24,192 bases of DNA from Prevotellaceae bacterium (GTDB lineage: Bacteria > Bacteroidota > Bacteroidia > Bacteroidales > Bacteroidaceae). Position numbers and translations under genes: made by a program. The stretch spans positions 1 to 24,192 of the forward strand of contig JABZLB010000035.1 in NCBI GenBank assembly GCA_015256945.1, in the 5' to 3' direction. Below are positions 1 to 7,760 of this stretch, one piece after another (position 1 is the stretch's first letter; each line of letters opens with the position of its first letter). The notes beneath the pieces are model-generated. The model searched no databases, was not told the DNA's origin, and saw only the letters and a program-made list of their open reading frames with translations.

Positions 1-449
1 ATATGGCTTATAATAGAAGGCAATTCCCGTTTCTGAAAGTGCATGAGCTGGCGAATGCTCACCTCACCCACAATGACAACACTCCAGAAATAAACCAGAA
101 CAAACGGCCAGAAGCTGAGCATCCGGCTAAGTCCGAGCGGGTCAGAGGCAAAATGTCCTTCCGAAACCTGTCGGGTTAAGCCCATGACAACTGTCAGCAC
201 AGCTGCAACGGCAAGGGCCGGTACGGCAGCCTCAGCCTGCGTCATGAACCGAAACAAATATACTTTAGAGCGAAGCGCGTAAAACAGTCCTAAAACAATA
301 ACAAGTATAAACAACGCAATGATGTTGGCCGGCCACATAAACACGAGCCATTCCATAGGACCTATTGAAGCCTGTAATAGGGCTCCTGTTATCAGGAGCC
401 CTATACATATTGCAAATCCCTCGCGGTATTTCCAGGGTTTTTTCCACAT
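1..449 (-). CDS. Cytochrome c biogenesis membrane protein (Ccs/ResB-type), 5' part only
   Basis: This frame is open from an ATG at 447-449 to the left edge, giving the first 149 residues of a gene that continues outside the window. The product begins MWKKPWKYREGF and has about four hydrophobic segments (roughly residues 11-28, 34-59, 74-93 and 110-128), so it is an integral membrane protein. The gene starts 44 nt after the nrfA stop on the same strand. In Bacteroidetes, nrfHA is commonly followed by Ccs (system II) genes, which deliver and attach heme to CXXCH proteins on the outer face of the inner membrane. I infer that it matures NrfH and NrfA. The large soluble ResB domain would lie outside the window, so the CcsB/ResB assignment rests on context and N-terminal topology. 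No clear promoter separates it from nrfA, so it is probably cotranscribed. Confidence 0.62.
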   Translation of the reverse strand, partial: MWKKPWKYREGFAICIGLLITGALLQASIGPMEWLVFMWPANIIALFILVIVLGLFYALRSKVYLFRFMTQAEAAVPALAVAAVLTVVMGLTRQVSEGHFASDPLGLSRMLSFWPFVLVYFWSVVIVGEVSIRQLMHFQKRELPSIISH

Positions 450-493
450 AATTAATATCCTGTATACAATTATCAGTTTCCTGCTCTATTCCA

Positions 494-1990
494 TTACATG
501 GGCTGAGTGATGAAACGATGATTCTTCCTGGCAATCTTAATCCACTGAGGTACTACCGTATTGAGGAAGTCATTCTTTTGTGAATTAAGCACCTTCATAT
601 CAAGGCCAATATAAGCCTGGGCCTTTTCCTTGGTTGAAATATCAGGCATAGGCACCGGCTTGCTGTAACCATGTCGGGCCAGGATACGGGCTATTTCAAC
701 ACGAGCCGATTGTGCATAGTCGAGAGAAAGCGCAAGCAAACGGGTTACCTCCTGAGGCGCATGGAAGCTGGCTCCATGGCTTGCAACGGCATAATCCCAA
801 CGCCACTGGCTCTTGCGTAAATCCTTAAGCACAGGCTCCATTTCCTTTTCGGTCGCACCCTTGTCCCATGCAAACTTCGCCTCAATATGCGCACGCGACA
901 ACTCTTTTTCTACACGGTTGCGAACCTGAAGAACCTTTTCCTGACGCTCGTAAACGTTTTGTCTGAGCGTTTCCTCACTCTGACGGTGGCAGGTTTGGCA
1001 GGTACGGTTAATATTAGCCAGCGGCGATGTAATATGATGATCGGTGTATTTGACGCCACCTTCCTGCACATAAGGCATGTGACAATCGGCACAACTCAAT
1101 CCGCGCTGCCCGTGAATGCCTTGCTTAAAGAGTTCGTAGCCCGGATGCTGAGCCTTTAAAATCTTTGCTTTTGAAAGAGGGTGTATATAATCATAGAAAC
1201 CTATTGAATCGTAATATTCTTCGGCAGCCTCACAGGTAAGTCCCTTATCCTGCGGGAACTTCAGATAGTTTCCATTATCCTTTTCGAAATAGTACTCGGT
1301 ATGACATTGTGCACAAACCAACGAACGCATTTCCTGATGGCTTGCCTTGTTTACATCTTTGCCGGCGCGTTGCCATGCCTCATAAAGTGCAGGGCGTGCA
1401 GGACGCAGCTCCATGGTTCGTGCATCGTGGCAGTCGGAGCAACCTACTGTATTCATCATTTCACTACCCCACTTGCTCCACTTAGCCGCATAGAAAGCGT
1501 TTTTACCCTTTTCGCGCATCAGGCGTGGCACGTCAGGGCCCTTACATGTCCAGCAAGTTCCGGGCTGAATATCGTCCTGACCATCTACGCCAGGAGAACC
1601 AGTACGCAATATTTTACGCAGGTCCTCAATTGCATGGCGGTGACCACGAGGAGTGTTATATCCACGAGAAAAGGAATAGCCTGCCCACATGATAACCATT
1701 TCGGGACGCTGCGCCAATACATCAGCCTCTTGTGACGAGTTGTATTTGCTGACAAAGGAAGTATCTTCCGTCATTGCCCAGGTTTGATACTCTCTTGGGA
1801 AATCCTCAGCAAACTTCTCATTCTGACTAACAATAGAGTCGGTCATTACTACACGGCGATTATTAAACACTGCGGCAACTTCTGCACGTCGCTCCAACAT
1901 AGCAGAGCAAAGTAAGCCCAGAATAAAGATGATAACCATTGCTCCGCCGAAAAGCAACCATCCTTGCCATTTCTTTAATTGTTTAGCCAT
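494..1990 (-). CDS. nrfA: Ammonia-forming cytochrome c nitrite reductase, catalytic subunit
   Basis: NrfA reduces nitrite to ammonium with six electrons, on the periplasmic side of the inner membrane. The 498-residue product has five heme sites: the diagnostic active-site CXXCK (CWTCK, residues 146-150), then CSDCH (184-188), CAQCH (226-230), CADCH (300-304) and CQTCH (331-335). The CXXCK variant separates NrfA from other multiheme cytochromes. CHTEYYF after the third heme fits the conserved calcium and catalytic tyrosine region of the family. Residues 10-31 form an N-terminal hydrophobic segment that may be a signal anchor. Length is normal for the family (about 480-520). It lies 11 nt after nrfH and before a cytochrome biogenesis gene, so the three probably form one operon for respiratory nitrite ammonification or nitrite detoxification. 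Several open frames on the other strand here are shadows. Confidence 0.97.
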   Translation of the reverse strand: MAKQLKKWQGWLLFGGAMVIIFILGLLCSAMLERRAEVAAVFNNRRVVMTDSIVSQNEKFAEDFPREYQTWAMTEDTSFVSKYNSSQEADVLAQRPEMVIMWAGYSFSRGYNTPRGHRHAIEDLRKILRTGSPGVDGQDDIQPGTCWTCKGPDVPRLMREKGKNAFYAAKWSKWGSEMMNTVGCSDCHDARTMELRPARPALYEAWQRAGKDVNKASHQEMRSLVCAQCHTEYYFEKDNGNYLKFPQDKGLTCEAAEEYYDSIGFYDYIHPLSKAKILKAQHPGYELFKQGIHGQRGLSCADCHMPYVQEGGVKYTDHHITSPLANINRTCQTCHRQSEETLRQNVYERQEKVLQVRNRVEKELSRAHIEAKFAWDKGATEKEMEPVLKDLRKSQWRWDYAVASHGASFHAPQEVTRLLALSLDYAQSARVEIARILARHGYSKPVPMPDISTKEKAQAYIGLDMKVLNSQKNDFLNTVVPQWIKIARKNHRFITQPM

Positions 1991-2001
1991 ACTATTATAT
2001 T

Positions 2002-2607
2002 TTATTTTTTCTCAAGTAAATTTTGTAACCACTGCGGTACTGGTGAAGGAGGTATAGGCACTTGTGACTCGGCATTGGGAGTAGTTGTCAACTTGTTCAT
2101 GCCTCCGTGAGGAACATCACGGTGACAGTCCCAGCACGCTTTGCCTGCTCCTCGCTGCGCCTCCATATAATCAATTTTTCCAGTACGTACAACTCTCGTA
2201 TTAAGATCTTTATGACAACGGATACAATTATCCATAATAACCTCAGCCGAAGCATCTTCGGCCATTATCGCCTGTCGCTCAGATTTAGTTACAAAATAAG
2301 CTACATGCTTCATACCATCCATACCTTTAAACAGGTATTTAGCCAGAAAACTCGAGTGTGGCACATGACAATCATTGCACGTGGCGTCTCTTCCATGACT
2401 GGAATGTGACCATGTAGCATAGTAAGGAGTCATAATATGACAATTTACACAAGCCGCAGGATCGTCACCAATAATATAGGTTTGCATTCGCAGAAGATAG
2501 AAAAACAATCCTCCCAATCCTACGATTACCCCCGATAATACAAGCAATGCCACCTTTTGACGATAACCCAGTTGGGGAAGCCATGTTGTAAGCTTTCGCA
2601 AATTCAT
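2002..2607 (-). CDS. nrfH: Cytochrome c nitrite reductase membrane subunit, tetraheme quinol dehydrogenase
   Basis: NrfH anchors NrfA in the membrane and passes electrons to it from the menaquinol pool; it belongs to the NapC/NirT family. The 201-residue protein has one transmembrane helix (about residues 18-40) and four CXXCH heme sites: CVNCH (53-57), CNDCH (77-81), CIRCH (128-132) and CWDCH (158-162). The first site is followed by IM, matching the unusual methionine-ligated first heme of the family. The proline-rich C-terminal extension (about residues 175-201) is not a heme region. It is the first gene of the minus-strand nrfHA-ccs set, divergent from the PepSY gene. The ATG at 2605-2607 is the natural start because the helix begins soon after it. 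Confidence 0.95.
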   Translation of the reverse strand: MNLRKLTTWLPQLGYRQKVALLVLSGVIVGLGGLFFYLLRMQTYIIGDDPAACVNCHIMTPYYATWSHSSHGRDATCNDCHVPHSSFLAKYLFKGMDGMKHVAYFVTKSERQAIMAEDASAEVIMDNCIRCHKDLNTRVVRTGKIDYMEAQRGAGKACWDCHRDVPHGGMNKLTTTPNAESQVPIPPSPVPQWLQNLLEKK

Positions 2608-2654
2608 TGTGATACAATTACTCTTTATTATTCTAAAATATATATATCTATGTG

Positions 2655-2662
2655 TAAAGATA
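2655..2662 (-). promoter_or_regulatory. Possible nrfH promoter
   Basis: Read on the minus strand, TATCTTTA (7 of 8 to TAnnTTTG) follows a TTTG at 21-nt spacing. It would start the transcript about 40 nt before the nrfH ATG. The region is very AT-rich, so a chance match is possible. I saw no convincing palindrome for a nitrite- or redox-responsive regulator. Confidence 0.35.
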
Positions 2663-2799
2663 ATTAAAAAAGATACAAATAACCAAACACATTACCTACA
2701 TATAGGGATAAAATAATTTAAATAATGTTTATAACTATAATTAGATTTAAAATAAAAAGATAATAAAACTATCATATACATTAAATGAAATAGCATTGT

Positions 2800-2807
2800 T
2801 ATATTTG
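2800..2807 (+). promoter_or_regulatory. Promoter -7 box for the PepSY gene
   Basis: TATATTTG is an exact match to the Bacteroidetes -7 consensus TAnnTTTG and lies 28 nt before the ATG at 2836. A typical TTTG -33 box at 19-21 nt is not visible. Confidence 0.5.
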
Positions 2808-2835
2808 CCAATAGAATTAAGAAAGGATAAGAATA

Positions 2836-4281
2836 ATGAAAAAAATGCATCGATGGTTCGGGCTTATACTTTGCCTGTTTCTCTTAGGTTTCTGTATTTC
2901 AGGTATCGTCTTAAATCACCCGGAGAGCTTTGCCGGCATAAATGTACCCCGCTCAATTATGCCTGAAAGCTATGAGTATAAAGATTGGAATCAGGGACTG
3001 ATGCGAGGCACAATTGCAAAAGGTGACAGCGTCATTATATATGGTAGCAACGGCTTTTTCCTCACTGACAGCCTTGGAACAAATATTCGCGACTTTAACA
3101 AAGGCATGCCTTCGGGGATTGAGATGCGAGGTATAAGGAATGTAACCCGGACCCGATCGGGAGATATATGGGCCGTTGGAAACTTTCAACTGTTCCACTT
3201 ATATCATAATGTATGGGAGACCGTTGAGCTTGACGGACTCGACACTAAATTAACTGATATTACTTCCCGTGGCGACTCGGTTGTTGTTGTATCCCGTAAT
3301 CATATCTGGGTATCGCCTAATGTAGGGAAGCCTTTCCGGCAAATACAGCTTCGGGCAAGTACAGACTATGATGGAAAAGTATCACTTTTACGAACAATAT
3401 GGCTGGTTCACAGCGGCGCGTTGTTTGGTACAATCGGCAAATTAGCAGGCGACGCCATTGCCATCGTTTTAATAATTCTGAGCATTTCTGGCGTCTGGTT
3501 CTTCATTGCACGTAAGACTCGCGCTGGAAAATCTCAACTAAAAACGTTATATTGGGTTCACCGCCACATAGGACGAATAACCATTGTGCTCACATTATTT
3601 ATAACAACAACCGGATGGTTGCTTCGTCCACCAGCCATGATAGCAATTGTCAACGGTCGCGTTCCTGCATTGCCACTTACGGTACAACACAGTGATAACC
3701 CCTGGAATGACCAGCTTCGGTCAGCCCGATATGATTCTGTTGCACAAGACTGGCTTATTTATACTTCTAACGGATTCTATGTTTTACAAGACCTGTTCTC
3801 TACTCCACGGCCAATAGAAGGAGCACCCAGCGTCAGTTTTATGGGATTGTCGGCATTCTATCAGGTAAAAACAGGACAGTGGCTTATTGGTTCGTTCAGT
3901 GGTCTTTACTTATGGAATCGTAATGTAAAAGAGGGAACGCCAAAGGTATTGCCTATTGACAAGAATATTACCATGGCGGGATTCAGCAATGATTTTAAGG
4001 ACCCTGTCCTCATTGATTATTATAAAGGAACAGCTTATCCCAAGATGCCGGCTCGTTTTAAAGACCTGCCCATGTCGCTCCACACGGCAGCACTTGAAAC
4101 TCACACGGGTCGTATTTATACGTTCTTAAATAATACTTTCTACATTGCAATAATAGGTTTGGCAATAGCATGGTGCTTATGGACCGGTTATTATCGCCCA
4201 CGCAAGAACAAGAAAAAAGACAAAGAAACAAATAAACCTAAGAAAGTACGTCAGCATCTTAGATTAGAGGATGATAATTAA
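2836..4281 (+). CDS. PepSY-associated membrane protein (PepSY_TM-like)
   Basis: The 481-residue protein starts MKKMHRWFGLIL, the PepSY-associated transmembrane signature with a histidine (H5) at the membrane face. Further membrane segments lie at about 203-225, 246-264 and 437-455, with HR/VHRH motifs at 192 and 242-244 between them. Two large extracytoplasmic stretches (about 30-190 and 270-420) have short beta-like repeats. The C-terminal tail is lysine-rich and probably cytoplasmic. Family members include putative ferric-siderophore reductases and respiratory or heme-linked membrane proteins, and the conserved histidines may bind heme; this is a family-level inference. It is divergent from nrfHA, which could indicate a shared redox role, and it is followed after 16 nt by a DUF488 gene. 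Exact function unknown. Confidence 0.8.
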   Translation: MKKMHRWFGLILCLFLLGFCISGIVLNHPESFAGINVPRSIMPESYEYKDWNQGLMRGTIAKGDSVIIYGSNGFFLTDSLGTNIRDFNKGMPSGIEMRGIRNVTRTRSGDIWAVGNFQLFHLYHNVWETVELDGLDTKLTDITSRGDSVVVVSRNHIWVSPNVGKPFRQIQLRASTDYDGKVSLLRTIWLVHSGALFGTIGKLAGDAIAIVLIILSISGVWFFIARKTRAGKSQLKTLYWVHRHIGRITIVLTLFITTTGWLLRPPAMIAIVNGRVPALPLTVQHSDNPWNDQLRSARYDSVAQDWLIYTSNGFYVLQDLFSTPRPIEGAPSVSFMGLSAFYQVKTGQWLIGSFSGLYLWNRNVKEGTPKVLPIDKNITMAGFSNDFKDPVLIDYYKGTAYPKMPARFKDLPMSLHTAALETHTGRIYTFLNNTFYIAIIGLAIAWCLWTGYYRPRKNKKKDKETNKPKKVRQHLRLEDDN

Positions 4282-4297
4282 TTAACAGGTAAAACAA

Positions 4298-4657
4298 ATG
4301 AACGATTTAAGAATTAAGCGTATTTATCTTTCATCAGAGAAAGAAGACGGGTACAGATTACTTATTGATCGCCTGTGGCCACGGGGAATTTCCAAAGTAA
4401 AAGCAAATCTTGATGAGTGGGATAAAACCGTGGCTCCATCGTCAGAGCTTCGTGAATGGTTTGGGCATGAGGACGAAAAGTTTCCCGAGTTTGAAAAGAA
4501 GTACCGCGTAGAGCTTGAACATAATCCGGATGCAGCACAGTTTGCAAAACATGTAAAGGAGCTTCTTAAAACAAGCAACGTTACATTATTATATGGTGCA
4601 AAGAACGAGACATGCAATCAGGCAGTTGTTCTGAAAGGCTGGATTATGGAAAAGTAA
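4298..4657 (+). CDS. DUF488 family protein (YeaO-like)
   Basis: This 119-residue soluble protein matches the YeaO/DUF488 pattern: an early I-K-R-I-Y, then D-GYR-LLIDRLWPRGISK (about residues 17-33), a W-D-K-x-V-APS-ELR-WFGH core (about 40-57), F-x-K-YR-EL (67-74) and a C-terminal LLYGAKNETCNQA-VL segment (about 97-112) with a cysteine. Length is typical (about 115-120). The family is widespread and has no firmly established biochemical role that I know of. It lies 16 nt after the PepSY gene and is probably cotranscribed; a hairpin with a T-run follows the stop. Confidence 0.88.
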   Translation: MNDLRIKRIYLSSEKEDGYRLLIDRLWPRGISKVKANLDEWDKTVAPSSELREWFGHEDEKFPEFEKKYRVELEHNPDAAQFAKHVKELLKTSNVTLLYGAKNETCNQAVVLKGWIMEK

Positions 4658-4663
4658 ACAAAG

Positions 4664-4692
4664 GCAAAGCCTAATTTAAATTAGCTTTTTTC
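4664..4692 (+). terminator. Intrinsic terminator after the DUF488 gene
   Basis: A perfect 14-base palindrome (4671-4684, CTAATTTAAATTAG) extends by AAAG/CTTT after one bulged base and runs into six T residues (4686-4691), seven bases after the stop. The stem is AT-rich, so strength is uncertain. A-rich sequence on the other side means it could also act on the minus strand. Confidence 0.6.
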
Positions 4693-5073
4693 TAAATAAA
4701 TTTGAAGGCATTGTTTAGAAGTAACTGGCGTTTGACAGGTCAATACCTGTTGAACGCCTGTTATTTATGGGTTATATAAAGATATACTCATAAAGCTGTG
4801 TTATTGCCACTTAAAAAAAGTTTATAGAAAGATCGAATTACAAACGCTAACTCCTGTAAGCATGAACTGTCTCCTCAATATAAAAATCCTGGACAGAAAT
4901 CATCCATCATCAATATTTACACCATATTAAATTAAATTTGTCGACTTACTTAAGTAACAATTATTAAAAATAGAATGATAACAACGTAAATATAGGAAAA
5001 AATATATAAATTTGCAGTATTCACATAACAAGTCTATTTGACACTGAAAACAAAAACTATCTTTTTAATCAAG
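4693..5073. other. Non-coding gap before transketolase, with hairpin 4727-4758
   Basis: No gene is visible. A 14-bp stem with a CAAT loop (4727-4740 with 4745-4758; the two central pairs are G-T) stands out from AT-rich surroundings but has no good T-run after it. Exact TAnnTTTG boxes occur at 4697-4704, 4933-4940 and 5007-5014; the last is the likely transketolase promoter. Confidence 0.5.
5007..5014 (+). promoter_or_regulatory. Promoter -7 box for tkt
   Basis: TAAATTTG fits TAnnTTTG exactly. It predicts a transcript start near 5020 and a leader of about 50 nt before the ATG at 5074. No TTTG -33 box is seen at the normal distance. Confidence 0.5.
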
Positions 5074-7098
5074 ATGAACAGCATTAAGGTAATGAACCAT
5101 GCAGCCGACAACATCAGAATTTTAGCTGCAAGTATGGTTGAAAAGGCAAAGTCTGGACACCCCGGCGGAGCTATGGGAGGAGCCGATTTCATTAATGTAT
5201 TATTCTCTGAATACCTGATTTATGACCCCTGCGACCCATTTTGGACAGGCCGAGACAGGTTTTTCCTCGACCCAGGGCACATGAGCCCCATGCTTTATAG
5301 TGTTCTCACGCTGTCAGGCAAATATACCATTGAAGATATTAAAACCTTTCGTCAGTGGGGAACCATTTGCCCGGGACATCCTGAATTGGACGTTGCACAC
5401 GGCATAGAAAACTCATCGGGACCACTTGGACAAGGCCATGCCATGGCAGCAGGTGCTGCTATTGCTGAAAAATTCTTAGAGGCACGTCTCGGGAATACAA
5501 TGATGCAACATACTACCTATGCTTATATTTCAGATGGTACTGTGGAAGAAGGTATTTCGCAGGAAGTTGGAAGATTGGCAGGTACACTGGGGTTGAGCAA
5601 CCTTATCATGTTCTATGATGCCAATGACATTCAGCTTTCCACAGAAACAAAAGTGGTGATGGTAGAGGATACTGCTGCAAAATACAGAGCATGGAACTGG
5701 AATGTTATTGAGATTGATGGCAACGATGTACAAGAAATTCGTCAGGCATTAGACAATGCTCTCAAAGAACATGAGCGCCCTACCCTTATCATTGGTAAAA
5801 CTATTATGGGTAAAGGGGCTATTAAAGCTGATGGAAGCAGTTATGAACACAGCGTTAAAACACACGGTGCACCGCTTGGTGAGGGTGCTTTTGTAAATAC
5901 AATAAAACACCTTCAAGGTAATCCGGACAATCCTTTTGTTATTTTTGATGATGTTAGGGAACTGTACAAGAAGCGTAAAGACGAACTTTCTACAATTGTT
6001 TCCAAGCGCCGTGCAGAAGAAAACAAATGGGCAGAAGCTAATCCTGACAAAAAGAAATTAATGGACACATGGTTCTCTGGCAAAGCTCCCCAAATTGACT
6101 GGTCTAAGGTACAGCAAACAAAAGATGCTGCAACACGTGCCGGTTCTGCTGCCTGTCTGGAAGAATTGTCGAAACAAGTACCCAATATGATTTGCGCATC
6201 AGCCGACTTATGTAATTCAGATAAGACGGACGGTTTCCTTAAACATACGCATGAATTTAAGAAAGACGACTTCAGCGGGGCTTTTTTCCAGGCAGGTGTA
6301 TCAGAATTAGCGATGTGCGATATTTGTATTGGCATGATGCTCCATGGAGGAACTATTGCTGCGATGGGAACATTCTTTGCTTTCTCCGATTATATGAAGC
6401 CGGCAATTCGTATGGCTGCGCTAATGCGTGTTCCGGTGAAATTTATATGGAGCCACGATGCTTTCCGTGTAGGCGAAGACGGTCCTACACACCAACCTGT
6501 TGAGCAAGAGGCTCAAATCCGTCTCATGGAAAAGCTTCAAAACCATGAAGGACAGGACAGTGTACGCGTCTTTCGTCCGGCAGATACCTGCGAAACAACC
6601 GAATGCTGGAAGATGGCAATGGAAAATATTGATACACCAACGGCACTCATTCTGTCGCGTCAGGCCATAGACAGCTTGCCTGAAGACAATAATTACAACA
6701 TGGCAAGCAAAGGAGCTTACATTGTAGCCGGTTCAGATGAAAATCCCGATATTATCTTAATTGCCAGCGGTTCTGAAGTATCTACTCTTGAAGAAGGAGC
6801 TAAACTTTTGAGAAAAGACGGTATTAAGGTACGTGTAGTAAGTGCGCCCTCTGAAGGATTATTCCGTCGTCAGTCTGAAGAATACCAAAATTCTGTTCTT
6901 CCATACAGCGTAAAGAAATTCGGACTTACTGCCGGACTGCCATGTACGCTTGAGGGACTTGTTGGCATTGGGCCGCTAAGTCGTATCTTTGGCATGAAGA
7001 GTTTTGGATTCTCTGCTCCATACAAAGTGCTCAATGAAAAGCTTGGTTACAATGCTGAAAACGTTTATTCACACGTAAAAGACTTTCTTAAGCAATAA
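5074..7098 (+). CDS. tkt: Transketolase
   Basis: Transketolase moves two-carbon ketol units between sugar phosphates in the non-oxidative pentose phosphate pathway, using thiamine diphosphate and a divalent metal. From the ATG at 5074 the protein has 674 residues, the normal full length. Visible family motifs are GHPGG (28-32), GPLGQGHAMAAG (116-127) and the cofactor-binding SDG...N region (153-184, with SDG in place of the commoner GDG). The second half carries the GVSELAM...HGG pyrimidine-domain region and FSDYMKPAIRMAAL. The frame stays open upstream to a TTG at 5038, but relatives begin close to MN-IK-MNHAADNIR, so I use the ATG. The rpiB gene follows after 10 nt, a functional pairing in the same pathway. 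Confidence 0.96.
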   Translation: MNSIKVMNHAADNIRILAASMVEKAKSGHPGGAMGGADFINVLFSEYLIYDPCDPFWTGRDRFFLDPGHMSPMLYSVLTLSGKYTIEDIKTFRQWGTICPGHPELDVAHGIENSSGPLGQGHAMAAGAAIAEKFLEARLGNTMMQHTTYAYISDGTVEEGISQEVGRLAGTLGLSNLIMFYDANDIQLSTETKVVMVEDTAAKYRAWNWNVIEIDGNDVQEIRQALDNALKEHERPTLIIGKTIMGKGAIKADGSSYEHSVKTHGAPLGEGAFVNTIKHLQGNPDNPFVIFDDVRELYKKRKDELSTIVSKRRAEENKWAEANPDKKKLMDTWFSGKAPQIDWSKVQQTKDAATRAGSAACLEELSKQVPNMICASADLCNSDKTDGFLKHTHEFKKDDFSGAFFQAGVSELAMCDICIGMMLHGGTIAAMGTFFAFSDYMKPAIRMAALMRVPVKFIWSHDAFRVGEDGPTHQPVEQEAQIRLMEKLQNHEGQDSVRVFRPADTCETTECWKMAMENIDTPTALILSRQAIDSLPEDNNYNMASKGAYIVAGSDENPDIILIASGSEVSTLEEGAKLLRKDGIKVRVVSAPSEGLFRRQSEEYQNSVLPYSVKKFGLTAGLPCTLEGLVGIGPLSRIFGMKSFGFSAPYKVLNEKLGYNAENVYSHVKDFLKQ

Positions 7099-7108
7099 CT
7101 TATAAACC

Positions 7109-7552
7109 ATGGATATAAAAGTAGTGGGCCTTGCCAGCGACCATGCAGGTTTCGAATTAAAAGAGTTTGTCAAACAGTATCTTACAGAAAAAGGCATTCC
7201 TTTTAAAGATTATGGGACAAACAGTGAGGACAGTTGTGACTATCCCGACTTTGCCCACGCTTTGGCTCAAGGCATGGAAAAGGGCGAAGTTTATCCGGGC
7301 ATAGGTATCTGTGGTTCAGGTGAGGGCATAGCCATGACGTTGAATAAGCACCAGGACATCAGAGCAGGTTTGGCATGGATACCTGAGATTGCCCATCTTA
7401 TCCGCCAGCATAACGATGCCAATGTTCTTGTCATGCCCGGACGATTTATCGATCACGAAATGGCACGAAAGATTATGGACGAATTTCTTTCAACCAATTT
7501 TGAAGGGGGACGTCATCAGCGCAGGGTTGAGAAGATTGCTATACACGAATAA
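7109..7552 (+). CDS. rpiB: Ribose-5-phosphate isomerase B
   Basis: RpiB interconverts ribose 5-phosphate and ribulose 5-phosphate, feeding the neighbouring transketolase. The 147-residue protein matches the RpiB/LacAB family: SDHAG (10-14) for phosphate binding, GICGSGEGI (66-74) with catalytic Cys68, RQHNDANVL (99-107), and an RHQRRVEKI tail. Length is typical. It lies 10 nt downstream of tkt on the same strand, so the two form an operon, closed by the hairpin at 7616-7679. Confidence 0.96.
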   Translation: MDIKVVGLASDHAGFELKEFVKQYLTEKGIPFKDYGTNSEDSCDYPDFAHALAQGMEKGEVYPGIGICGSGEGIAMTLNKHQDIRAGLAWIPEIAHLIRQHNDANVLVMPGRFIDHEMARKIMDEFLSTNFEGGRHQRRVEKIAIHE

Positions 7553-7615
7553 AAACTATTCTGGTTTTCACATATACGGTTAATCAGCCGTAAGTGTTCC
7601 TTACTTAAATAAAAC

Positions 7616-7679
7616 AAAGGCTGCAACAGAGGCATTGATAACAGTTTGTTTTGTTATCTGCTTCCATTGCAGCCTTTTT
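7616..7679 (+). terminator. Strong terminator after tkt-rpiB, possibly bidirectional
   Basis: AAAGGCTGCAA (7616-7626) pairs perfectly with TTGCAGCCTTT (7667-7677), which ends in a T-run. Inside, GATAACA (7637-7643) pairs with TGTTATC (7652-7658). It sits between convergent genes and has A-rich sequence on its left, so it may also stop the minus-strand lipoprotein transcript. Confidence 0.85.
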
Positions 7680-7760
7680 ATAATCGTGTTTAGTATTAAC
7701 TTAACATTTTTCTATATAGCATTTGCTCTTTTGCCATCATAGCTCACCAGCCAACCTCTA

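Noticed and set aside
265..534. Open frame of 89 residues on the minus strand
   Set aside because: It overlaps the partial membrane protein (1-449) in another frame and crosses the nrfA stop; composition is not protein-like.
1301..1735. 144-residue open frame opposite nrfA
   Set aside because: It is antisense to the conserved heme-binding region of nrfA and resembles no family.
5038..5073. TTG-started N-terminal extension of transketolase
   Set aside because: Family members start at the MN-IK-MNHAADN region and the extension is poorly protein-like, so the ATG at 5074 is preferred.
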